Source: Formosa sediminum
Lineage (GTDB): Bacteria; Bacteroidota; Bacteroidia; Flavobacteriales; Flavobacteriaceae
Length of the DNA stretch: 64,000 nucleotides
Direction of reading: 5' to 3'
NCBI RefSeq assembly: GCF_007197735.1
Contig: NZ_CP041637.1
Coordinates: 3,071,001 to 3,135,000, forward strand
Shown here: one piece after another, positions 1 through 8,488 of the stretch
How positions within the stretch are numbered: the first letter of the stretch is position 1
Layout: each line of letters opens with the position of its first letter
Position numbers and translations under genes: made by a program
The notes under the pieces: generated by a model
Database searches by the model: none
Told to the model about the DNA's origin: nothing
What the model saw: the letters and a program-made list of their open reading frames with translations, nothing else

Positions 1-949
1 CTTTAAGATCTTAATGCTGCAATTTATTCAAATGATAAGTTTTAAAGTTTTAGTGACAGCAGGCTTATTAATAATTGGAGGACTTTTAGTGTTAGACCAA
101 CGTATGAATATTGGTCAGTTTGTTGCTGCCGAAATCGTAATTCTTTTAATTATTAGTTCGGTAGAAAAGCTACTTTTAGGTTTAGAATCTTTTTACGATG
201 TATTAACGTCTATTGAAAAACTTGGTCAAGTTGTAGATAAACCATTAGAAGCACAACATGGCGAATCTATAAATCAAAATGGCGAATTAAAAATTGAATT
301 AGCTAATGTGTCTTATAAATTACCAGAACAAAATAAACCAATTTTAAACAATTTATCTTTTACCATAAACCAGAAAGATAGAATCTGGATTAAAGGTGAA
401 AGTGGTTCTGGAAAATCGAGTTTAATACAAATGATTTCTGGAATTTTAGAACCTACATCAGGACACATATATATTAACAATTTGTCATTAGAAAGTTTAT
501 TTTTAAATGAATATCGTGCACATTTAGGTTTATCTCTATCAGATGAATCTCCATTTGAAGGTACCATTAAAGAAAATGTTACATTTGGAAACCCTAACAT
601 CTCTAACGACACGATTTATGAGATTTTTGAGGAACTACGTTTAACAGAATTCTTAAAGCAACAACCTAAAGGTCTGAGCACAATTTTAAAGCCAGAAGGA
701 AAACAAGTACCATACACCGTTATTCGAAAAATACTTATTGCGAGAGCTTTAGTAAAACAGCCTAAAATATTAATTTTCGAAGATCCTCTAGATCATTTCC
801 CTAAAGATGAAGCGGAACGCATTATTAAACTACTAACAGACCGTTCACGCCCGTGGAGTTTAATTATTGTAAGCAATAGCGAACACTGGAAAGACACTTG
901 TAATAAACAAATTACACTTAAAAATGGAAATATAATCAACGAATTCTAA
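1..949 (+). CDS. ABC transporter, C-terminal part with degenerate ATPase domain (5' end outside window)
   Basis: The reading frame is open to the left edge, so the visible part is only the end of an exporter with fused membrane and ATPase domains. Two hydrophobic segments (about residues 11-27 and 34-57, counting from the first visible Met) precede the nucleotide-binding domain. Walker A is intact (GESGSGKS, 128-135). The other motifs are not: the Walker B end reads LIFED rather than DE, the signature region has VPYTV where LSGGQ is expected, the Q-loop Gln is absent, and the H-loop His is replaced (IVSNSE). It is followed after 5 bases by a HlyD adaptor and then a TolC channel, so it belongs to a type I secretion-like export set. 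ATP hydrolysis by this protein is doubtful; it may pair with another ABC protein or act structurally. Confidence 0.85.
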   Translation, partial: FKILMLQFIQMISFKVLVTAGLLIIGGLLVLDQRMNIGQFVAAEIVILLIISSVEKLLLGLESFYDVLTSIEKLGQVVDKPLEAQHGESINQNGELKIELANVSYKLPEQNKPILNNLSFTINQKDRIWIKGESGSGKSSLIQMISGILEPTSGHIYINNLSLESLFLNEYRAHLGLSLSDESPFEGTIKENVTFGNPNISNDTIYEIFEELRLTEFLKQQPKGLSTILKPEGKQVPYTVIRKILIARALVKQPKILIFEDPLDHFPKDEAERIIKLLTDRSRPWSLIIVSNSEHWKDTCNKQITLKNGNIINEF

Positions 950-954
950 ACACT

Positions 955-2313
955 ATGTTAAACATATCTAATAATCACGTTTCAGAACAATTCGACATTA
1001 CAAAATATAAGTCGGGTGAGCATATATTTGGCATTCGGTATCATAGAGTTTTAAAAAAACTACTTCTAGGATTTTTTGGTATAATAGCCATTATTATGCT
1101 TTTACCATGGACACAAAGTATTTCTAGTTCAGGAACAGTAACAACTATAAAACCAGAACAAAGACCACAAACACTACAATCGCAAATACCAGGTCGGATT
1201 GAAGAATGGTTTGTACAAGAAGGTGATTTTGTAAAAAAAGGAGATACAATACTTCGTATTTCTGAAGTGAAAAGTGAATATTTTGACAATCAACTTACAG
1301 AACGTACTGGAAATCAAATTTCAGCAAAAACGTCATCAGTTGAAGCCTATAAAAATAAAGTTGATGCTTTAAGAAATCAGCTCTCCGCATTAAAACAAGA
1401 ACGTGTTTTAAAATTAGAGCAAGCAAAAAATAAACTTATTCAGTCTCAGTTAAAAGTAACATCAGACAGTATAGATTTAGAAGCTGCAAAAATTAATACA
1501 GACATTGCAAAAACACAGTATGAGCGTACTATAGAACTACAAAAAGAAGGTTTAAAAGCTGTTAAAGATGTAGAAGATAAATATTCAAAATTACAAGAAT
1601 CACAAGCTAAATTAGTGTCTTTACAAAATAAGTTTTTAAGTTCTAAGAATGAAGCCATAAACAGTCAATTAGCAATTTCTACAATAAATGCTACTTATAA
1701 CGATAAGTTTGCAAAATCCCAAAGCGATTTATATACCGCTCAATCTACAGGTTATAATGCAGAAGTAGAAGTCTCTAAGTTAGAAAGTAGCTTAGCAAAT
1801 TATACTAAACGAAGTAGTTTGTTATATGTAACAGCTCCTTTAGATGGTTACATAAATAAAGCCTTAAAATCGGGTGTGGGAGAAACCTTAAAAGAAGGAG
1901 AACAATTGGTTAATATAATGCCAGCAGATTACGAATTGGCGGTAGAAATGTTTGTACGACCAATAGATTTACCACTATTACATAAAGGTGAAAAAGTACG
2001 CGTACAGTTTGATGGTTGGCCAGCCATAGTATTTAGCGGATGGCCTAATGTCTCTTACGGAACTTATGGCGCAACCATAATAGTAATTGAAAACTTTATA
2101 AGTGCCAATGGTATGTATCGTGTGTTAGTTAAACCTGATGAAAACGACGTAGAATGGCCAGAAGCTATTCGTGTAGGGTCTGGAGCACACACTATAGCTT
2201 TATTAGAAAATGTACCAATTTGGTATGAATTATGGAGACAAATAAACAGCTTCCCTCCTAACTTCTATCAACCTGCTGGAGCATCAGATTCTTCAAAAGA
2301 TAAAAAAGGATAA
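955..2313 (+). CDS. HlyD-family membrane fusion (periplasmic adaptor) protein
   Basis: This 452-residue protein would link the inner-membrane ABC protein to the outer-membrane channel. It has a short cytoplasmic N-terminus and one membrane segment near residues 34-53. A lipoyl/barrel half follows (QIPGRIEEWFVQEGDFVKKGD, about 75-97), then a long coiled-coil region rich in Lys, Glu, Gln and Leu (about 110-280). The second barrel half begins near LLYVTAPLDGYINKAL. It sits 5 bases after the ABC gene and ends 2 bases before the TolC gene, so the three are translated as one unit. The substrate cannot be read from this sequence. Confidence 0.9.
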   Translation: MLNISNNHVSEQFDITKYKSGEHIFGIRYHRVLKKLLLGFFGIIAIIMLLPWTQSISSSGTVTTIKPEQRPQTLQSQIPGRIEEWFVQEGDFVKKGDTILRISEVKSEYFDNQLTERTGNQISAKTSSVEAYKNKVDALRNQLSALKQERVLKLEQAKNKLIQSQLKVTSDSIDLEAAKINTDIAKTQYERTIELQKEGLKAVKDVEDKYSKLQESQAKLVSLQNKFLSSKNEAINSQLAISTINATYNDKFAKSQSDLYTAQSTGYNAEVEVSKLESSLANYTKRSSLLYVTAPLDGYINKALKSGVGETLKEGEQLVNIMPADYELAVEMFVRPIDLPLLHKGEKVRVQFDGWPAIVFSGWPNVSYGTYGATIIVIENFISANGMYRVLVKPDENDVEWPEAIRVGSGAHTIALLENVPIWYELWRQINSFPPNFYQPAGASDSSKDKKG

Positions 2314-2315
2314 AC

Positions 2316-3704
2316 ATGCAAAAACTATTAATTTGTATTAGTATACTCTTTATAAATACTATGTATGCTCAGGAAACCGATAGTATACTATCCTTAGAAG
2401 AATACCTTGGATATGTAAAAAACTATCATCCTGTAGTTAAACAAGCACATTTAATGACCACCGAAGGTGAAGCTAAATTGCTAAAAGCTAGAGGAGCATT
2501 CGACCCAAAACTTTCTGTAGATTATAGCAGAAAGAAATTTAAAGGTACCGAATATTACGATAAGCTTAATACCGCTTTTAAAATTCCAACCTGGTATGGT
2601 ATTGAATTAAGTGCTAAATATGAAAATAATGAAGGATATTATTTAAACCCAGAATATAACACTCCGGAAGATGGTTTATATAGCGCTGGTATTTCTTTAA
2701 ACTTGGCACAAGGCTTACTTACCAATAAGCGAATGGCTACGTTAAAACAAGCTAAATTATACACCAAACAAGTTGAAGCCAAGCGTCAGTTAATGGTTAA
2801 TGAGTTTTTATACGAAGCAATAACAACTTATTTTAACTGGCTTAAAAATTATCAAGCAAAACAAGTTTATGCAGATTATGTAGTTAATGCAGAAAACCGA
2901 TTAAGTAATGTTAAAAAAAGTTTCTTTGCTGGAGAATATCCTGCAGTAGATACTTTAGAAGCAAGTATAAATTATAAAACTCGTTTAGTAGATTACGAAA
3001 AAGCCCAAATAGGCTATTTAAAATCAACTTTAGAAGTTTCCAATTACTTATGGTTAGAAAATAATATTCCTTTAGAAATTAAAGATTCTATTGTTCCAGA
3101 TGTTTCCACAATTGATGTGATAGATGTCGTATTAAATAGCTCTATTTTAAACAGTACAGACGAGATGATAGAGAATCATCCCAAACTACAAGAGTTACAA
3201 ACTAAAGAAGATATATTAACTGTAGACCGAAATTTAAAAAAGAATAATTTATTACCCGTTGTAAACTTAGAGTATAATTTTTTATCGTCGGAATACGAAC
3301 ATTTAGATGCGTTTAATACGGCAAATTATAAAAGTGGTTTAAAGGTTGTATTTCCCTTATTTTTAAGAAAAGAACGTGGTGATTTGGCTTTATCAAATAT
3401 GAAATTACAAGATATTGCTTATGATATTTCGGTCACTAAAGTGACTTTAAAAAACAAAATTGAAGCAACCATTCAAGACATTGCTTCTTACAGAAGACAA
3501 TATGATATTCTGATGGATTTGGTTGTAGATTATAAGCAGATTGTTAAGAGCGAAGAGCGAAAGTTTAGTTTGGGTGAAGGTTCACTATTTTTAGTTAATT
3601 ATAGAGAAGCAAAATTAATAGAAACACAACTAAAACAAATAGATTCTGAGTATCAGGTCTTTCATAAAAAGTCAGACTTGTTAAGAGTTTTAAACACACT
3701 TTAA
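2316..3704 (+). CDS. TolC-family outer membrane efflux protein
   Basis: This 462-residue outer-membrane channel has a cleavable signal peptide (MQKLLICISILFINTMYAQ). The helical, Gln/Lys/Glu-rich body with repeated pairs of long helices is typical of the OEP family. It is the third gene of the ABC-HlyD-TolC unit and would form the exit duct across the outer membrane and periplasm. A strong hairpin 31 bases after the stop ends the operon. The ABC-HlyD-TolC order matches type I secretion or peptide export sets of Bacteroidota. No adjacent substrate gene is visible inside the window. Confidence 0.9.
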   Translation: MQKLLICISILFINTMYAQETDSILSLEEYLGYVKNYHPVVKQAHLMTTEGEAKLLKARGAFDPKLSVDYSRKKFKGTEYYDKLNTAFKIPTWYGIELSAKYENNEGYYLNPEYNTPEDGLYSAGISLNLAQGLLTNKRMATLKQAKLYTKQVEAKRQLMVNEFLYEAITTYFNWLKNYQAKQVYADYVVNAENRLSNVKKSFFAGEYPAVDTLEASINYKTRLVDYEKAQIGYLKSTLEVSNYLWLENNIPLEIKDSIVPDVSTIDVIDVVLNSSILNSTDEMIENHPKLQELQTKEDILTVDRNLKKNNLLPVVNLEYNFLSSEYEHLDAFNTANYKSGLKVVFPLFLRKERGDLALSNMKLQDIAYDISVTKVTLKNKIEATIQDIASYRRQYDILMDLVVDYKQIVKSEERKFSLGEGSLFLVNYREAKLIETQLKQIDSEYQVFHKKSDLLRVLNTL

Positions 3705-3735
3705 GGATATTTCAAAGTATATTAAAAATAAAAAA

Positions 3736-3761
3736 GCCTCTAGACAAATTGATCTAGAGGC
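3736..3761. terminator. Bidirectional intrinsic terminator
   Basis: A perfect 9-bp stem (GCCTCTAGA / TCTAGAGGC) with an 8-base loop is flanked by A-rich and T-rich tracts. It lies between the converging TolC and peroxiredoxin-like genes and can serve both strands. Confidence 0.9.
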
Positions 3762-3780
3762 TTTGTGTTTTAAATAAAAA

Positions 3781-4296
3781 TTAGGCTTCACCTCTGGCAG
3801 GATATTCTTTATTTACTACAAAATCTATAGATCCAAGTATTGCTTTAATTTCTGGTCTAGCAAATGGCATAGATTGTATAGATTCGGCATACAAAGTACG
3901 GTCTGGGCGTATTAAAAATAATCCTGGCTCTATAAATGTATCAGGTTCATCTTTAATACCTTTAGAAATAAACAATCCCCAAGATCGCGCTTCATCTATA
4001 GAGAAATTATACCCTAAAGGCACATCGTCAATAGCCCAATCATTATATGTTGCTTCGGCAATTTCCTTAGTGTCAGAGCTTATTGCAATAACATTAACGC
4101 CTTTAGATTTAAAATCTTCAATATGTTTTTGTATTGTTTCTAAGTAAGTTTTACATACCGGACAATGTTTACCTCTATACACAACAAGCATTGTAAAATG
4201 TTCTGGATGTTGTTCACTAAGTGTCCATGTGGTTCCGTTTACTAAATTTATAGAAAGATCTGGTGTTTCTGTTCTTGGTTTAATCATAATATGCAT
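3781..4296 (-). CDS. Peroxiredoxin-like (AhpC/TSA, thioredoxin-fold) protein
   Basis: This 171-residue soluble protein has a thioredoxin-like fold. The segment FTMLVVYRGKHCPVCKTYLE (about 34-53) contains a CPVC pair placed like the active Cys of AhpC/TSA proteins. The following VIAISSDTKE segment matches the peroxiredoxin beta-strand/turn. Members are annotated as peroxiredoxin-like, but the CxxC arrangement differs from classical TxxC peroxiredoxins, so disulfide reductase activity is equally possible. A second Met at residue 4 (4287) is an alternative start. The next gene upstream is a redox-type NAD(P)-binding protein in the same direction, 40 bases away, so the two may be co-transcribed. 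Confidence 0.8.
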   Translation of the reverse strand: MHIMIKPRTETPDLSINLVNGTTWTLSEQHPEHFTMLVVYRGKHCPVCKTYLETIQKHIEDFKSKGVNVIAISSDTKEIAEATYNDWAIDDVPLGYNFSIDEARSWGLFISKGIKDEPDTFIEPGLFLIRPDRTLYAESIQSMPFARPEIKAILGSIDFVVNKEYPARGEA

Positions 4297-4336
4297 TTTT
4301 AAATTAATTAAATTAAATACGTTTTATACGTTTATA

Positions 4337-4963
4337 TTATAACGTATGGATGGCTTCTTCAATAGGAGTTTGCCCTTGTAAGATTTCAAAAGTCGATGAA
4401 TTTGCAGCATTGTCTCTTAAGGCTTGAATAAGAGTTTGAGCAACATCATCGCGTGTAATTTCGCCACGTTTAGATAAATGTTTTGCTAATTCAATAGTGC
4501 CTTGCCCATCTTTATTATTAAGCGTTCCGGGTCTAACTATAGAATAATTAAGTGTAGATTTTTTCAAGTATTCATCGGCATTGTGTTTTGCTTTCAAATA
4601 GTCTTGAAGGGTTTCACTTTGTTCCGGTTGATCTGCTCCCATAGAACTTAACATGACAAACTTTTTAATATTTGCAGCTTCAGAAGCTTGAATCATTTTT
4701 ATAGCACCATCCTGATCTACGGCTTCAACTTTTTTTCCGCCTGATCCTGCTGCAAAAATGACTCTATCTATACCTTCAACTGTTTTGGTGACGTCTTTTT
4801 CTAAATCGCCAAATACTGTTCTAATGTTATTATTGCTAAACCCCTCTTCCTGCTCATTTGTTCTCACCATTGCTACAGGTTCAAAATCTGCTGAGGTTTT
4901 TAAATAATTTACTATTATATGTCCTGTGGTACCTGTGGCACCAACTACTAATACGTTTTCCAT
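4337..4963 (-). CDS. NAD(P)-binding atypical SDR / NmrA-like protein
   Basis: This 208-residue Rossmann-fold protein has the nucleotide-binding motif GATGTTG at residues 8-14. It also has the central FVMLSSMGAD strand and a YSIVRPGTLNN segment typical of the NAD(P)H-binding atypical SDR group (YwnB / biliverdin-reductase-B-like). The Tyr-x-x-x-Lys pair of classical SDRs is absent in the expected form, as is usual for this group. It is probably a small soluble oxidoreductase or redox sensor; the substrate is unknown. It lies upstream of the peroxiredoxin-like gene in the same orientation, which hints at a shared oxidative-stress role. Confidence 0.8.
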   Translation of the reverse strand: MENVLVVGATGTTGHIIVNYLKTSADFEPVAMVRTNEQEEGFSNNNIRTVFGDLEKDVTKTVEGIDRVIFAAGSGGKKVEAVDQDGAIKMIQASEAANIKKFVMLSSMGADQPEQSETLQDYLKAKHNADEYLKKSTLNYSIVRPGTLNNKDGQGTIELAKHLSKRGEITRDDVAQTLIQALRDNAANSSTFEILQGQTPIEEAIHTL

Positions 4964-5137
4964 GGTCCTAATTTTTAATGCAATTTACCCATAACATAGA
5001 ATTTCAATTGACTTAAAAACGTCTAAAACTAACGCAAAACCTAAATGATAATTAAAGTTTTAAAACCAACAATAGGTTAAACCAATCATTTTTTCAACTA
5101 TTTTCAATTATATTAGTGCATACAAATTTAACTTTTA

Positions 5138-6379
5138 ATGCAGACACTCAAGCCCTCAGTATATCTCTTAATGGTTATGTGTTTATTCAGTATAAACGTT
5201 TTTTCTAATCCTTTTATACGTTTAGATTCCGAACGTTTAGCGATTACAAAAACCATGATTATTAATGGTACAGCTTCAAAACACACTCTAGAGGCTTATA
5301 CTTTATTAATCCAACAAGCTAATATTTTATTAGACCGAAAAAACCCTACGGTTATGGATAAAAGTTTAATTCCGCCATCGGGAGATAAACACGATTATTT
5401 AAGTATTAGTAGATATTGGTGGCCAGACCCTGACACCAAGGATGGTTTACCATGGATAAGACGCGATGGAAAAACTAATCCAGACACACAAACAGCTGCT
5501 GTAGATAGAAAACGATTAGCACTTATGGGAAAAGGCGTGTATATATTAGGTCTAGCCTATTATTTTACCGAAGATGAAACCTATGCAAGTAAAGCAATTA
5601 GTATGCTTGATACTTGGTTTATTTCCCCTGACACGCGTATGAATCCGCATTTAAATTACGGACAAAGTATACCTGGACAGCCAAATACGAGGCCCTTTGG
5701 GATTTTAGACGGCCGATCTATTGTACAATTTATTCCTGATACAATAAATCTAGTATCTACTTCTGTGCAATGGACAACAAATCATCAAACACAATTAACA
5801 ACGTGGTTAACTTCATATTTAGAATGGCTCACAGAAAGTAGTCTAGGTATAAAAGCAAGTGAGCTTTCCAATAATCACGGATCTTGGTATAAATTTCAAG
5901 TGCTTGCTCTAGCACGCTATTTAGGAGACACTCCTCTAGCTAAAAAAACCATTCGAGCTACAAAAGAGAGTTTAGACCAGATGTTAAATACGGAAGGCGG
6001 ACAAATACATGAATTAGAACGTACACGGTCTTACTTTTACAGTTGTTTTAATCTCGAAGCACTAACTAGTATTGCTAAATTAGCAGACCCCATAGCTATG
6101 GATGTATGGGCTTTTGAAACACAGCATAAAAAAAGCTTATCATTGGCGTTGCAGTACTTAACACCAGTTGTTAAAGGTGAAACATGGCCCCATGATACTT
6201 TAAAAACAATAGACACTACAGATTTAATACCTATAGTTTCTGCTTTTTATGACAAGTACAAAACAGATCCTTATTATACCTTATTACAAACTCTCTTAAC
6301 CCAAAACACACAAGTTTCATTAAAGGATGCGAACTTACAAGAGTTTTGGCTGTTTCATCCGGAATTTAACCTTAACTAA
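5138..6379 (+). CDS. Secreted alginate lyase superfamily protein (PF05426 type)
   Basis: This 413-residue protein has an N-terminal signal segment (about 1-23, no lipobox Cys). The (alpha/alpha) toroid family is recognisable from SISRYWWPDPDTKDGLPW (about 89-106), the catalytic-type NNHGSW motif at 245-250, and ELERTRSYFYSCF near 292-304, which carries Arg and Tyr in active-site position. The family cleaves uronate-containing polysaccharides by beta-elimination (PL5- and PL38-type enzymes). Length fits the family. It stands alone, flanked by a stress-type gene and a terminator, with no SusC/SusD pair nearby, so it is outside an obvious polysaccharide utilisation locus. The exact substrate (alginate or glucuronan) is not decidable here. 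Confidence 0.85.
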   Translation: MQTLKPSVYLLMVMCLFSINVFSNPFIRLDSERLAITKTMIINGTASKHTLEAYTLLIQQANILLDRKNPTVMDKSLIPPSGDKHDYLSISRYWWPDPDTKDGLPWIRRDGKTNPDTQTAAVDRKRLALMGKGVYILGLAYYFTEDETYASKAISMLDTWFISPDTRMNPHLNYGQSIPGQPNTRPFGILDGRSIVQFIPDTINLVSTSVQWTTNHQTQLTTWLTSYLEWLTESSLGIKASELSNNHGSWYKFQVLALARYLGDTPLAKKTIRATKESLDQMLNTEGGQIHELERTRSYFYSCFNLEALTSIAKLADPIAMDVWAFETQHKKSLSLALQYLTPVVKGETWPHDTLKTIDTTDLIPIVSAFYDKYKTDPYYTLLQTLLTQNTQVSLKDANLQEFWLFHPEFNLN

Positions 6380-6405
6380 ACTCTTTATTGTGATACAATA
6401 AAAAA

Positions 6406-6430
6406 AGCCCTTCTTGTTCTAAGAAGGGCT
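6406..6430. terminator. Bidirectional intrinsic terminator
   Basis: A 10-bp perfect stem (AGCCCTTCTT / AAGAAGGGCT) with a 5-base loop is flanked by A and T runs, between the converging lyase and FKBP genes. Confidence 0.9.
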
Positions 6431-6451
6431 TTTTAATTTATAAAGTTTACT

Positions 6452-7279
6452 CTAATTAACTGTTTTTAATTCTATGTCAAATATAAGTACCGATCCGCCA
6501 GGAATGCCGTTATAATCATAACGCCCATAAGCTAAATGTGATGGGATTAATAAGGTTCCGCTACCACCTTCATTGAAATACGGAATTCCTTCTTGCCAGC
6601 CCGAAATCACTTGATCTAAATAAAATGACGTATCGGCTGTACTTTCTCCAAACACTTCACCATCTACAAAATAGCCTTTGTAACTTACAGTAACGTAAGA
6701 TGTTTCTATAGGTTTTTCTCCTGTACCTTGTTCGTTAATTACATAATATAAACCAGAACCTGTAGCTTGTGCATCCAAATTATTTGCTTCTATATAATCT
6801 ACAATTTCTTGTTCATTCTCTGCTACATAATCAATGATTTCAATATTAAATACTAATACAGAACCTCCAGGAATACCATTATAATCGTTACTACCGTAAG
6901 CCAAATGTGCTGGAATAATAAGTTGTCCGCTTCCGCCTTCATTAAAATAAGTAAGCCCTTCTTGCCATCCCGCTATTACATATTGCAAATTAAAAGACAC
7001 CTCTTCATCTAAAGAAGAATCGAACACAGTGCCATCTGTATACATACCTACATATTTTACAGATACATCTGATGATGCCGTAATTGCAGCACCTTCACCT
7101 TGTTCATCAATAACGTAATACAATCCAGAACTTGTAGCAACGGCATCAATATTATTTTCTGAAATATAATTTAAAATTTCTTGTTCATTCTCTTCTGTAT
7201 AATCTTTTGAAGACACGGAATCATCTGAACTACAAGACACAAATAGCAAAACAAATAGTGCTAAACATACTGATTTCAT
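6452..7279 (-). CDS. Lipoprotein with two tandem FKBP-type peptidyl-prolyl isomerase domains
   Basis: The signal peptide ends in a lipobox with Cys16 followed by SSDD, so this is a lipid-anchored envelope protein. Two FKBP domains (about 30-150 and 152-275) are near copies of each other, each starting NEQEI and ending GIPGGSVL(V/I)F. Copy 1 keeps the pocket residues GTVFDSS and VIAGWQEG. Copy 2 has VISGWQEG but reads GEVFGES, so the Asp next to the pocket Phe is Gly. The function is proline isomerisation or chaperoning of secreted proteins. The internal duplication is unusual; single-domain FKBP lipoproteins are the norm. A TATTTTTG box (7305-7312, minus strand) lies just upstream. Confidence 0.92.
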   Translation of the reverse strand: MKSVCLALFVLLFVSCSSDDSVSSKDYTEENEQEILNYISENNIDAVATSSGLYYVIDEQGEGAAITASSDVSVKYVGMYTDGTVFDSSLDEEVSFNLQYVIAGWQEGLTYFNEGGSGQLIIPAHLAYGSNDYNGIPGGSVLVFNIEIIDYVAENEQEIVDYIEANNLDAQATGSGLYYVINEQGTGEKPIETSYVTVSYKGYFVDGEVFGESTADTSFYLDQVISGWQEGIPYFNEGGSGTLLIPSHLAYGRYDYNGIPGGSVLIFDIELKTVN

Positions 7280-7304
7280 AAACGAATTTAATTTTTATTT
7301 AAAG

Positions 7305-7312
7305 CAAAAATA
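7305..7312 (-). promoter_or_regulatory. -7 promoter box of the FKBP lipoprotein gene
   Basis: On the minus strand this reads TATTTTTG, an exact match to the Bacteroidota -7 consensus TAnnTTTG. It lies 25 bases before the FKBP start. No clear -33 TTG was seen. Confidence 0.55.
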
Positions 7313-7489
7313 TATAAATGATATGCCTAGACATTAGAAAAACTGTTAAATGATTTAACAATTTTTTATACAATAAGATATTAGTGATTTTTAATACGTG
7401 CTGGTTCAATTTCACTCATTACTGACATATATTATATAATTAAATAAAGAGATTTGAATAATGTTAAGCAAATAAAAGCGTTAAAAAAC

Positions 7490-7497
7490 TATATTTG
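7490..7497 (+). promoter_or_regulatory. -7 promoter box giving a near-leaderless mRNA
   Basis: TATATTTG matches TAnnTTTG exactly and ends only 5 bases before the ATG at 7503. The expected transcription start falls on or next to the start codon, so the EamA mRNA should be leaderless or nearly so. An in-frame Met at 7509 is an alternative. Confidence 0.55.
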
Positions 7498-7502
7498 CGC
7501 CC

Positions 7503-8402
7503 ATGTGGATGTATTTAGGCCTGTTATCGGCTGTATTTTTAGGATTACATAATTTATGTAAAAAACATGCGGTACAAGGAAATGAAGTATTTCCTGTATT
7601 ACTAGGGACTATATCTTCTGGCTTCTTAGTATTACTTCCGTTTTACTTGGGTTCTGTGTTTGCTACAGATTATACCAAATCTATAGGATTTTTTATTGAA
7701 TCTATTTCTTGGCAAACCCATGGATTTATCTTTATTAAATCGGCAATTATGGCTGCCTCTTGGGTGTTAGCTTACCAAGCATTAAAACATTTACCCATAA
7801 CTATAGTTACACCAATACGCTCTGCAGGTCCCTTTTTTACTTTTATAGGAGCTATTTTTATTTACCAAGAACGGCCAAATCCTTTACAATGGATTGGTTT
7901 TTTTCTTATTATAGGATCGGTTATTCTGTATTCTAAAATAGGAAAAAAAGAAGGCATAGTTTTTACTCGAAATAAATGGATTTTTGCAATAATTACGGCT
8001 ACTTTTTTAGGCGCTTCAAGTGGTTTATACGATAAGTTTTTAATCCAAAGCCTATCGCTAAATCCACAAACACTTCAGTTTTGGTTTTGCTTTTATACCG
8101 TTGCTATATTACTAATTATTTTAAGCTTTACCTGGTTTCCTTATGCAGAAAAAAGAGAAGCTTTTAAATTTAGATGGTCTATTCCTGCAGTTGGAATTTT
8201 ATTACAAACAGCCGATTATTTTTACTTTAAAGCGTTACAAGACCCTGAGGCTCTAATTATGTTACTATCGGCCATTAAAAGAAGTCAGATTATAATTGCT
8301 GTGGTTATAGGTGGTTTGATATTTAAAGAACAAAACAAACGAAAAAAATTGGTTCCTCTAGCAGGAATCATGATTGGTGTGTTTTTAATATTATATTCTT
8401 AA
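7503..8402 (+). CDS. EamA/DMT-family transporter
   Basis: This 299-residue integral membrane protein has about ten hydrophobic helices arranged as two EamA repeats (PF00892). The first repeat ends with GPFFTFIGAIFIYQERPNPLQWIGFFLIIGS, a typical repeat signature, and the second with GGLIFKEQNKRKKLVPLAGIMIG. DMT members export or import small metabolites; the substrate is unknown. A TATATTTG promoter box lies immediately before the start codon. It is a single gene facing a converging CotH gene. Confidence 0.85.
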   Translation: MWMYLGLLSAVFLGLHNLCKKHAVQGNEVFPVLLGTISSGFLVLLPFYLGSVFATDYTKSIGFFIESISWQTHGFIFIKSAIMAASWVLAYQALKHLPITIVTPIRSAGPFFTFIGAIFIYQERPNPLQWIGFFLIIGSVILYSKIGKKEGIVFTRNKWIFAIITATFLGASSGLYDKFLIQSLSLNPQTLQFWFCFYTVAILLIILSFTWFPYAEKREAFKFRWSIPAVGILLQTADYFYFKALQDPEALIMLLSAIKRSQIIIAVVIGGLIFKEQNKRKKLVPLAGIMIGVFLILYS

Positions 8403-8426
8403 ACACCTAGCGTAGATTACAAAAAA

Positions 8427-8450
8427 CCAGTTATAATTTCTTACAACTGG
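8427..8450 (-). terminator. Intrinsic terminator of the CotH gene
   Basis: Arms CCAGTTATAA / TTACAACTGG with one mismatch and a 4-base loop. On the minus strand a run of six T follows, so it mainly serves the leftward CotH gene. Confidence 0.75.
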
Positions 8451-8488
8451 CTTAAAATTAAGAACCAACTTAAAAGGATTTAAAAAAA

